Under the pieces are notes generated by a model. The model was not told where the DNA came from and ran no database searches. It worked only from the letters and a program-made list of their open reading frames with translations. Below, in pieces: positions 10,591-21,102 of a stretch of 64,000 nt of DNA. Source of the stretch: Diphasiastrum complanatum (lineage: Eukaryota > Streptophyta > Lycopodiopsida > Lycopodiales > Lycopodiaceae); contig CM055113.1 in NCBI GenBank assembly GCA_029204225.1, forward strand, positions 33,257,011 to 33,321,010. Reading direction: 5' to 3'. Within the stretch, counting starts at the first letter, position 1. Each line of letters opens with the position of its first letter. Both the position numbers and the translations under genes were made by a program.

Positions 10591-12562
10591 CTTGTCAAAA
10601 TATCACAAGAGAGGAGAGCCACATTCCAAGTCTCTCGTTTCAAAAGTTGGACCACACCTTTCAAGCTCTCAACACTTGTCAAACAAAGTGATCAAAATAT
10701 CTCAAGAAGGTATTCCATATAATCAAACGTAAAAGAAGCAAACGAACCATTGGAATGATATTCATTTGACAAGAGTAAAAGAGTAAAAATAATAATTTTT
10801 GGAAAAGAATAAAATAAAAACCCAACTTATACCCATCTAAAAATTATAAACCTTCTATTTGTGCCCAAACTCAAGTAATAAAAATACTTTAACTTTTTCA
10901 AAACCATCATCACATCTTACCATATGATCCCAAAGCTAAAAATGATCAATGTACATATTGCTATCGTAAAGCACTCTCAAAAATATAGAAGTCTATCTTA
11001 GAATCTATTTACCTGGAAAAAACTGCCAGTTGTCTACACCGGACAGGGCCTTACACAAAAGAACATATATAAAATAAGAGGAACCTTACATATTCGTTAG
11101 ATCCCAATTGACATTCTTTTACCACTGAAGTACTTTACAGAATGTGATGTAATTTAGAAATGTTTTACCTCATATAAGAATTTAAAAAATGTAGATTGAA
11201 GCTACAATGAACCTCAAAAACAACAAATATGGTGAACTTTAAAAAGGACAGCTAAAGCTAAGCTTGAAAAATGCCCGAAAAACAAAGCAAAGCCTTCATC
11301 TCCAAAGTGATGGATCTCCATAACGTTCCTGTTCATTGCACTCAACAAAGCTTCTGCAAAAGCTATTCTCAAGAGTTAAAACAATGGGACGGGTAGGTTC
11401 TATATATTTTGGTAGATAGAATAAACTTTTTGAGAGTGCTTCACATTGAGGAAGGTCCCCTTCATTGGGGCCTTGGACTAGTCCCCTCATTCTGGGGCCT
11501 TTCTCAATTTAAAGTAAACATATAGTTTAAAATAATCACATGTCATAACAGAAAAGGGGAAACACTCTAATGCATTCATTGATAGAAGGCTTATAAGAAC
11601 ATTGAAGACAAACAAGTATAACATCAGAAGAGAAATTTTAAAATATTCTAGGATTAATAAGAGTGGAGCTTGTACTACAACTAAGAACACAACGTGATCT
11701 TATTATAAGCAAAAAGAAAAAATTATGCTCTTGCCATTGGGACTTCGCCAACTAATTGCGGCAAATAAAGAAGGGGAACAGGTGGCAAGTCAACTAACAT
11801 AGGGAGCTGAAAAGAAGCCGACCTACCCATCATCGCCCTTTGTAATATTAACAAGGCCTAAGCTCATTGCAAAGCTAAGGAAAATTTGATGTCTGAAGAA
11901 AGCCACGAGCACTTAAATAGGAATTCCCTTATCGCTTGATGAATACACGTGCGAAGGAATTCGTCAAAACATGGACAAAGAGCATCACATGTTTCAATCG
12001 CCAGAAATATAAATCCATAAAATAGGTTGCCTATTAGAGTAGCTTCTTTTCTTTTTTTGACTGCCACCCATGTTTGTTTTTCTGGTGTGAAGGTTGAGTG
12101 AGACAACAAATTAGCACGAGTGAGATGATCAACAATACCATGTGCCAAGGTATGAAGCTCATCCCGAGAAATAAGAACGTCCACATGCCTATAGGAAGAG
12201 TGAGACGTGGTCGAAGGAAGACGTGAGATTGTTGCTCCATGAGGACATAAAATCCTCCATCTCGTGCCTAGAGAGGTGGGACGCCAAAGGAGATGGATGA
12301 CGAGCATCAATAGGATTAGCACAGACACACCTTGAGATACCCAAAGCCAAAGGATGAGATAGCCCCAAGCAAAAACAGATTATGGAGGTGAAAATGGTTG
12401 AAGACAATCAAAGAGATGGAATAGTAACAGGGTAAAACAAGATCTTAATACAATGGTAGATGGTGCACAATAAATGAGTAAAAGTCAAAACAAACAATGC
12501 AATTATAGACAAGAATTGAAATGTACATTAACAATTGATAAACATAGATGGTAAAACAAAAA

Positions 12563-12563
<1 letters not shown>
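10589..12563. other. Non-coding stretch, no gene supported
   Basis: The longest open frame here (11864-12328 minus, 154 codons) shows no motif I recognise and its codon pattern is unremarkable, so I do not call it a gene. No RNA gene or terminal repeats were seen. Confidence 0.45.

Positions 12564-12593
<30 letters not shown>
12564..12593. repeat. (CA)n microsatellite
   Basis: An uninterrupted CA run of about 30 bp. Confidence 0.97.
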
Positions 12594-12595
<2 letters not shown>

Positions 12596-12740
12596 ATCCG
12601 ATCATTTGAAAAAAAGTACATTGAGTTTTGTTTTTAAGAAAGGGCTTGAAACAAAATCCCTTTCTTCCTACTTGCTACATCAAAACTAAAAGATAATTTA
12701 GAAAACATTAAACATTAAACTTTAATCAAACAAAGACTTC

Positions 12741-13076
12741 TTAATTGTCATCATCTGAATCCGAGTCTCGTGTGGAAGCATGTCCTTCACTCTCACTTCC
12801 GGACATCTCCCCTTCCCCTTTTGCTGCCGCTTCACCAACTTCTTCACCTAACCCCTCCTCTACATAAGATGCTGAGCTTCTCTACACATCACAAAAAATA
12901 ACAAAAGTCAATAACCAATAAGTAAATGAAATTCATTAACAAGCAAGAAAAATTAATAAAAATGATAAATAGAAAATAGAAGCAAAGGAGATTAATGTAG
13001 CAAGAATTTACCATAGGATGAATACCTTGTTGAGCAAGATGGTCCACCAAGGCTTGTAGCCTTGTTGGTACCCAAT
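12741..13076 (-). CDS. Possible last two exons of an unidentified gene or transposon ORF
   Basis: On the minus strand, an exon ending at 13012 reads VPTRLQALVDHLAQQGIHPM and is followed by a GTAAAT donor. A second exon (12881-12741) begins after a GTGTAG acceptor and reads RSSASYVEEGLGEEVGEAA, then an acidic tail DSDSDDDN and a stop. Both junctions are phase 0, so the two join in frame. The upstream exon boundary (about 13076) is not resolved. I do not recognise the family. The tail resembles accessory proteins of plant DNA transposons, but this is a guess. It lies just left of element A. Confidence 0.3.
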
Positions 13077-13559
13077 CTTATATTCGGCATTCGTGTATTT
13101 GCTCCCAAAATCTCTTTGCTATACAAACATGAATGCAATCATTTAGATACAAAACAGGCCAATCTCAGACGCAACCTCTGCCCCAACAGCGTCAACTATC
13201 CCACTTCGAATCTCACACCAAAATTTATGTTGATTAGCATATATGTAATTCAAATTTTCTTGAGCTAGTTTTGCAAACTGATCACAAAGATACTCTTGAA
13301 ATAGTTTGTTTGCTAAGCATTAGAGGAGTTCTCAATATCAAAAAGACCCTTTAAGGAATGCCATGTAGGATATAGAAAAATATCAAAATAAAAAAAAACA
13401 ATATTGTTTATTTGCTTGCCCCCACCACTCCTGAGGCCTCCCCAACTCCCAATGATCTAACCACAATGTCTATAGTCACAGTTAAGAACTGTTAACAGCT
13501 CGCAGTATAACTTGACTAAATTCAAAACTATTCCCTTTATTGTTACAAAAAGGGCAATA

Positions 13560-13765
13560 TTTTCACTAAATCTAGAATATGACCGCCATCCCCAAATTCG
13601 AATTAGGAAAAATTGCAAAATGTTTACACATGCATTCCTTCCACAAGAATGGAAATATGGGTGCCATCTCCAATTATGAACGCCATCATCACTTTGGAAT
13701 GGAAATATGAGCGCCAACCACCTATTGGAATGAAAAAATGAGCGGCATTTCCAAATTTGAATCAA
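13560..13765. repeat. Left-end subterminal repeats of element A
   Basis: At least three direct copies of a unit of about 40 bp occur, based on GGAATGGAAATATG followed by (A/G)GCGCCAT(C/T)TCCAA. The same unit recurs at the equivalent position in copy C (about 60955-61035, GAATGAAAATATGAGTGCCA). Their placement between the presumed terminus and the transposase start suggests transposase-binding subterminal repeats. Confidence 0.55.
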
Positions 13766-13890
13766 GCATACAAGCATGGAGATTGGATTGATCGTACATA
13801 GTATATAATATAATCAAAGGTGAGTACTTTGCTTTGCTTCATAGAATCTGGTCATAGTACTTTGATGCAACTGATTACTCTATTATTTTT

Positions 13891-16549
13891 TTGATGATGG
13901 CATTGTATCATCTACATGTGGATATCCCTATTGATTTGGCACCTTTGCAGAGAAGAGGAGGCAAAGGAATTCAAATATCTGCTGAGGAACGTTCTCGTTA
14001 CAGGGCAGAAGGAAAAAAAAACTTGGATTTGTGGATAGATGGAACATTATATCCACAAGATCCAAGCAATTTGACACATCCCACATTCTCTTCAAACTCA
14101 TTTAGTTACATGGATATGCAATGTGCATAGTGGATTACTAGGATATTGTGAAAGATTGCAGAACCATGGAAAACAACTTTATATGAATAAAAATCACTTT
14201 TTAGAAGGTGAGTTAATTCAGATATCCTCTTATTTTCAGAATAGAGATTGTCATCTCCAAAAGACATTAGAAAAAAATGAACAACTTAAAAAAAATAATG
14301 AATCATTACAGAAGATAACAATCAATATCAAACCAGAACTAGAGCAAATGCAATCAGTCTTACAGTCTATTAGTATTGAAAACTTACAATTATTGAAGGA
14401 TGTGAATTTGGCAAAGAAGAAGGCTGAAAGTAAGAAGCAAAAGCGATAAAGTTGCAAGGATATTCAAACGCTTTCAAAAGGAGGTTATCAAAATAGAAGA
14501 ATTCGTGTATTAAAGTAAGAATATTCTGATTTTTGTAAGTTTTTCAATGACATTAGAATTTAATTTCAGTTATGGTGATATTCTGTTAACTATCTGTTTT
14601 TTTTGCAGATCTGCATTAGTAGCTCCTCGGAAAATTAAAGACAATGCTTCACTAGGAATGGCATTGGGCACAATATTGACTTGCAAATCCACTGAGCGTA
14701 TCCTGATGAACAATAGGATTTCAAATGTAAAGTGTAAAATAACAGAGTCTTTGATGGTGGACATTCAAATTTTTTTAGATAAGACTATAGTTCAGGGTGC
14801 TTGTGATTTTGCAGGTATTAGCAGGAAAGCATATGCAACAATATTTAAACTAATTAGAGAAGCTTTTAAGCAAGTTCAAATTAGAAAAGTCCCAATCCCT
14901 AGGACATATCACTTGAAGAAAGAGAGAGATACATTAAACATAGGTATGCATAAGATCACTGGAACTCCATTTCATATTGAGGAGGTGTATGAAACTGATG
15001 GAAGATCGATATTCTATAATGCATCAAACAATTTATTTGTTGATCTAGATTACTTGTTGAGATACATCATCACATTCTATGATATAACCTATGAAAAGGT
15101 GAATGGCAAAATAATCATAGTACTTAAGTTAGATGAGTCAGAAATTGTGAAAGGGCAGAAGATGGAGAGGGTTAGTATAACTCTCATGAATGGTGCTCTA
15201 TCACAAACAGAGAACCAAGAAGATTTCAGATTTAGTGTCCAGTCAGAAAATGATATATGGTGGTTGGCAGCGTTTAAGGTAACTAGCCTCATTATTACAT
15301 TACATTCATTGAATAGTATTAATACATTGTAAATTAAGTCTGATTAATTTTTTTGGAGAGGTGCTAAATGAGGATCATGATATATTATCATGGATATTCT
15401 CAAGGACATCTTATCCTAGGATCATCAAGGACCATATGGATGGAGGACTTCTCAATGTTCCAGGAGTTGGAGACTTCAATGTTGAATGGCACGTAGCAGG
15501 TGATTTGAAAACATTATAATGTATGTATAATGTCTCTCACGGTGCTACATCAAAACACCCTTGTTTGTACTGTATCAAAATGGCAAAAGATGTAACTAGG
15601 AAGCACAAAAATTACTAGAGAATATGCAGATCCAAACTAGAAGCCTGTGCTGCCTATCCCCTTACAAAATGTGCATGTTTGCACTCTTCATGCAGAAGTT
15701 AGATTAATAGAAAAGATCATTTATCTTCATATAGTTTTTGCTTGGAATACTAAGCCAGCATCATTAGCAAAGGAAGCTATCTCTCGATTAGAAGATGTTT
15801 TTATCAAAAGCAGGACTCCATAAAGGAAATGTCAAAATTTAAAAAGATGAAAAGCTTTCAGGATAGAATGGGAACATGCCAACTAAGCCAAGCATAGGAG
15901 GAGCAAAAGCACGTCGTTTCCTATCAAATCATATTGGTAGGGCTTCTAATATTCAACACTCACTCTGGACAGATATTATTGCTGCTACTCAGGACTTCGA
16001 GAAAGACGGCAAACCCAGAGTACTAAAAGTTGATATATGAAAAAAGCTTGATAGTATGATTGTTATTTTAAGAAAAGAAAAATACTCTGATATTGATAAG
16101 AAAGCTGTCCAAAGGACTTGTGTCGAGTTTGTTAATGCAGGATCAAAAGCATGGGGAGATGATCACATCACTCATTACATGGTTAGTATTAAATTCTTAA
16201 AATGCTTTCAAATTTAAATATATATTTAGATCCAAACATAAGACTAACATTATGATTTTGACATATGCAGCACATACTAAGAGATCATACAACATTTTGT
16301 GCAAATACATATGGAAGCTTGAGTGTATGGTCATCACAAGGGATGGAGAAGTCACACTGGCAAGCACGAGCAACATTTCATCGAAATACACAACATGGAG
16401 GAACCAATGAAAAACAAAACGACATTTGTCAATTGTTTCAGTGGTTCTACCACAGAGTTCAAATTCGACATATAACAAGTCCACACAATACAACAAGTTT
16501 AGAAAAGCATGCAAGTTCATATAGGAAGAGAAAATTAGATGATTGTTGA
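13891..16549 (+). pseudogene. DDE-like transposase of element A
   Basis: By my splice reading the exons are 13891-14514 (with frameshifts), 14609-15278, 15361 to about 16180, and 16271-16549; GT/AG junctions at 14515/14608 and 15279/15360 keep frame. Domains: an N-terminal YHLHV...DLWIDGTLYP...GLLGYCERL region, a coiled coil, and a helix-turn-helix-like segment ACDFAGISRKAYATIF. Then come a probable first acid in IIVLKLDES, a second in VEWHVAGDLKTL, a zinc-binding-like CLYC, HVCTLHAEVRLIEKIIYLH, and YGSLSVWSSQGMEKSH with the likely catalytic Glu. Stops lie at 14447, about 15518 and about 15617, with a frameshift near 15650. The layout recalls uncharacterised DDE-type transposases with a CxxC insertion; I cannot place the superfamily. 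Confidence 0.6.
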
Positions 16550-16676
16550 GTACAAGATCATCATTATCATCAAATCATGACATGTTCAGAATTGCTTTGC
16601 AAATTCATTGAACAAGAAAGGATAAATACTCAATGTAAATGTATTGATTGTATTATACCAAAATACAAAGTGTTAA

Positions 16677-18050
16677 CTAATCATCATCAGATCTTGTGTC
16701 AGATTCTATGGCAGTATTGTCATGAAGAAATTCTCTGCTAGCGTATGCATCTAATAGATGTGCATTATCCTTATTTCCACTAAGCTCAATATAAGTGGAG
16801 TACAATGAATAATGGGAGCTCCTTAAAGGAACATTCCCATCAGTAAAGCCTAAAATGTTCAAAACATAAGATCTTTTGACAAAAATGATCTTATTTGTCT
16901 TTACAAATTTATGTCCTCCTAGGTAAAAAAATAAAGCTTTAACTGCCATTATAAGAGTCTCCCCGACTGGGCTCAGCTTGGAATGAGCAATACAGATCTT
17001 AGTCTTCAGGAAACGCCTAAGATAGTGGCCAAGTCCACTATCCCTCTGGAAAGATGATGCGTGTTGTCTGAAACCACCTCGTCTCGTAGCAAAACCATCT
17101 ATTATGAGAGCATCCTGCAATAGGAAATTTGTTAGCAAAAACACATTCAGTGATTAGAAATATCGTAATGCAAGGAAGTTTAAACACTTACACATTTTTC
17201 ATCATCAGCAACAACCAGATCAAGATGATCAATATAATGACCACATACTGAACTGGAATCATCCATGAAATGCAATAATGATGGACGAGAGAAGCCCATC
17301 TGAAATTATAATGCCGTGAATTCTTCATCGGATGGTCTGCCTCGCCCATCCTCAACTATATTTGATAAAGTCTTAGTCAAGCATTCTTCAGTAGTCATAA
17401 TTCCCTCCTCATCATCAAAATCAATACCAGCAACAAGATCATCTGTTTCAAAATCTACGAAGTCGGAGAATTCGGAAATTGCGCCGGATAATAAACATAG
17501 AACCTCGTCTTCACGATAGTCAAAAAATTTACATAAATCAGCAGTAGTTAAATATACATCGTCATTAATATAATATACAGGCAAATTGAATAGACATTTA
17601 GAATCCTCTGTAGGGTTGGATTCATCAGCAGATGTATTTTGGCCAATAAAAGAATCCCGTAGAGAATCAGTATTTATATTTATAAAGTCACTTTCCTTAT
17701 CAGGAGTGTCGATAAGAAAGTGATTGATGTCCTTAATAGCTGACTGAACTGAGGATGATGAAAAGAGAGGGTCAGCATCAGAAATTTCATCATCATCTGG
17801 GATCTAAACTAACAGGAAAGTACGAAACCACTCTAATATTCAACCAATCGACATTTCTTGTTGCAATAAGGACACAGTAAACTGCTTTTGAAAAGATCAA
17901 ACAATTTGGTGAACATTCTATCCAGTCTATGTCTGAAAGCTGGAAAGAATTGAACCAGATCAGTATAATGCATGTACTTGAGTGAAGCTATGGAGAAAAT
18001 AGGCTTACTAAGTATATCTCTGAATCTAACATAATGTTGATAAAAAAATG
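16677..18050 (-). CDS. Protein Y of element A, unknown function
   Basis: Minus-strand exons, 5' to 3': about 18046-17850 (FRDILSKPIFSIASL, then a CPYCNKKC motif); about 17801-17306 (acidic, then LPVYYINDDVYLTTADLC and YREDEVLCLL); about 17290-17190 (MGFSRPSLLHFMDDSSS); and about 17115-16677, starting DALIIDGFATRRGG after a TTGCAG acceptor and ending DTRSDDD. The third-to-last-exon junction (GTAAGT donor, TTGCAG acceptor) is clear; the first junctions are not. Element B carries a matching ID-QAYVFMHDL...REDEMLAAL segment at 31764-31450, so the family is real, but I do not recognise it. CPYCNKKC could bind zinc. It is divergent from the H3-fold gene and shares its upstream region. Confidence 0.45.
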
Positions 18051-18149
18051 TCAGAATTCAGTTGTGCAGTCCTGAAAACATGTAGATATGGCCTGAATAG
18101 GCTGTGGAAGTACTCCAGATTTTCAATAATCCCAAATTCACTAAGAAAT

Positions 18150-19026
18150 GAACTCAAGCCTGAATCTCGTGAGGATCATGAGGAAGAGGCCATCGAAATA
18201 AAGTGAATATTGCACTTGTGTGCGAGGGAGACGAGAAAGAAAACTAACTATCAAGATGGCACACAAGAGAGATATGTACGGCTCGAGATATCGAATATCG
18301 CACTTGAGCGCAAGTAGGTGTCGTTGAGTGCAAACGATCAACAAAGCGTGCGCACAAGAGCCATGTTCCGCAAATTTTGATAACGGAAAAAGAAAAAAAA
18401 ATAATCGGTTTTCGTGCCATTTATACTAAATTTTTGCACGTGCGGTCAACGGTCAATGGACACGTGTCTACTTTTGATTCGACTACAACTACTGGCACGT
18501 GCGAGGTGACACCTAGACACGTGTGAAATGACAACTGGACACGTGTCGCGTGTTCATTCGTGTGCTCAAAAACATGTGTCGCTCTATCATTTGCTCGTAC
18601 AAATCCCACACATGTAAAGTGACAACGTGACACATGTTGCTCTATCATTTGTTCGTACAACTCCCACACGTGTGATTGGACATTCTTTCGCACGTGCAAA
18701 CCAGGATATAAAATCACAAACTTTGATGAATTTTTTTCACTTTTTTTTTTCGTTCCGCATATCGCACTTGTGCGCGTCCTTTACACTCGAATTTCCACCT
18801 ATCGTCTTTCATGTGCATAGGTCCGATACACCTGCCTATGTGTCCCCCTGTATCGCACTTGTGCGCGTTTCTTCAGGAACTAATATCTTTCTGTTATATT
18901 CAGCTCGCCAGGTGCGATATATCGTACGTTCCTTCCGTACATATCGATCCTCTACGAGATTTTTGTCACCCTTCTGTTCTCATCCTCCCCGTCGCATGCA
19001 AGTCCGCTATTGCATAGTACACATCC
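18150..19026. promoter_or_regulatory. Divergent promoter region with G-box cluster and repeated palindrome
   Basis: This lies between the 5' ends of Y (minus) and the H3-fold gene (plus). Seven CACGTG cores occur within 18430-18700, mostly as ACACGTGT or GCACGTGC, together with CATGTG variants. On both sides lies a near-palindrome based on ATCGCACTTGTGCGCG: 18210, 18296, 18761 and 18851, the last two nearly identical. A TATA-like GGATATAAAATC lies at about 18702 for the plus-strand gene. CACGTG is bound by plant bZIP/bHLH factors. The palindrome could be an element-encoded operator, which is an inference. Confidence 0.55.
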
Positions 19027-20735
19027 ATGGATAGGAGAAAGCAGACCAGGAGGGACTTCTTCTCTCCTGGCTCATCCTCAGCCCCTACGGTGGCCATTAC
19101 CCCTCCTGCTAGACATAGAACGCGCAACCGCAGTAGGTGGCTCTCTGAGATACACAAGTACCAGAGATCAACTGCGATGTTGATCCCAAGGGTTCCATTC
19201 TACCGTGCTGTCCGAAACATAACAAGAAATGATCTCGGACAGCTGGTCAGATTTACACCCAATGCTCTTCAGTGTCTTCAGGAGGCTGCTGAAGATTACC
19301 TTAGTCTTTTTTTTGAAGATTCATTTTTGCTTGCCATTCATTCCAAGAGAGTCACAATAATGCCCAAGGATTTTCAGCTCCTGATGAGAATGAGGGATAG
19401 GTTCTGTAGGTTGCACGTATCTCAGCCTTCTGCTCCCAGGCCAACACCTGTAGATAGGACTGATCTTCCTATGAAGCGTCCTACGAAGCAGAGTGCCCCC
19501 AAGAGGGCTCCAAAGAAAGCAAAGATCGTAGACACCACAGATTTTGTGAAATCTGACCAGGAATCAATTGTAGATAACGTTGTTGTTGATAATGTTGTAA
19601 ATATAGCTACAGTTGTTTTGGATACCGCTTTAATTCCTATAGGTACTACACATCCACCTCCTCCTCCTCCTTCAATTTTTTATACATATATAGATTCAGA
19701 TGAGTATCTTAGATTTGAGAAAGACATATCGGATGCTATTGCTACTCCTTTTTGTTATAGACTAGATGAACTTGATTTTAGTATTAATTTTAGAGTTTTA
19801 GATTGCTTGGATCTCAAAGACAGACGGACTTCTATCAGTGATCCTGTGATAGAGTCCGGGTTGACACTCTTGAAATTTGACATTGCAAGAGATTCATCAA
19901 ACGAGTTGCTGGTGCTGAGTAACTTTCTGCTCCAGGCCTTCAAGGAGAATAATGACACATTGTCACAGTGTCTGACAAGTGAATTCACACCAGCAACAAA
20001 GTATCTGGTCATTCCTTATCATACCAAGTAGGATATATTAAGTGATTCTTCATGTTTTATGCATTAACATTGACATTTTCAATTTAAATAGATCTCAGAA
20101 TTGTCGCTAAAGTACTTTTAATCTTATTTTGCAATGACCACTGGAGTTTACACCTGATCTCTATTAAGAGATCTGTAATTAATAGTATCAAAGGTTTTTG
20201 TGTCAAGATGAATTCGGGGAAAAATACGCATAAGGATGTAGATATATATCTGCCATATTTAAGTGAATATATTCCTACAGATGTTCCCCATTCCGTGGAC
20301 TGGGAGATCATGAGTTTGGAGGTAAACTCTATCTTTCTTAATAGCATGTTGAAATCAGTATTCTAATGTAATTATTTCATTCTTATTCATTCTGTTTCAT
20401 AATTGATTTCTTTTGTGCTGAATTATTTTGCAGGCACCACAGCAAAATGATTCATTCAGAGTGGTTCAACCTTCAGGAAGATGTTGATATTTCTAAAGTA
20501 ATAAATTCTATTTATTCTTACTTTTGGAATCATGATTAGTTTTCTATTTTGTTGATGTTTTTAGCCATTACTAATACATGAATGTTCTATTTTGCAGTTT
20601 ACACTTCCTGAGTACACATCAAGCCAGGTGTACAGATTCAAACAAGAAATCATGCTAAGTATAGTGGCTAGGGCAAGGCTTCAGCCTCCCCATATTGATG
20701 ATGGTGCAAAGGATGATGTAGTAGTACTAAATTAA
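19027..20735 (+). CDS. Histone H3-fold protein with C-terminal Ulp1/C48-like region (element A)
   Basis: Exon 1 (19027-20027) is open for 333 codons. Residues 3-9 read RRKQTRR, echoing the H3 tail. Residues 38-124 align with the H3 histone fold: RWLSEIHKYQRS, LIPRVPF, LQEAAEDYL, FEDSFLLAIHSKRVTIMPKD. Loop 1 looks one residue longer than H3, and LIPRVPF and LQEAAEDYL resemble CENH3. A basic/Pro linker ends in PPPPPP near residue 208. Then DPVIESGLTLL and ATKYLVIPYH lead into exon 2 (20099-20321, in frame), which has the Ulp1-like His motif NDHWSLHLI. Exon 3 (20434-20497) starts APQQND but joins exon 4 (20598-20735) only in another frame. The segment normally holding the catalytic Cys (QxxxxDCG) seems deleted. 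An intact H3 domain with a broken protease-like tail is most likely. Confidence 0.62.
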
Positions 20736-21102
20736 GATCAGAACATATATAGATAGCATAGAAAAAAAATACATGTATAGAATTCATAGTTAAATATACA
20801 TTTATATCAAATGCTGCTCCATTTTGTGAATTTGGGAGCACAAAATACATGTATTGATGCCCAACTTGGGCTTTCATTTATTGAATGAAAGAGTGTATAC
20901 ACAGATTTCTACTAAAGTTTATTTGAATCTATTGCTCTCCCACAATGGTGATTGTTGTAGGTAGATCTTTGCAGCACGTTATCAGCTCCCGTCTTTTTCA
21001 CATCTGTGACATGACAAATATTAGTGAATGTGCAATTGTAAATCATGACATTGTCTATTATTTTGTTCTATTTTGACATGGCAATAAACATAAAGTACTT
21101 AC

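Noticed and set aside
10409..10732. Poly-Leu/Ser and Arg/Glu ORFs
   Set aside because: Translations of the (CT)n microsatellite. The same applies at 22155-22674, 37040-37451 and 49995-50276.
11864..12328. 154-codon minus ORF
   Set aside because: No motif, no supporting splice or promoter signals, and overlapping open frames on the same strand.
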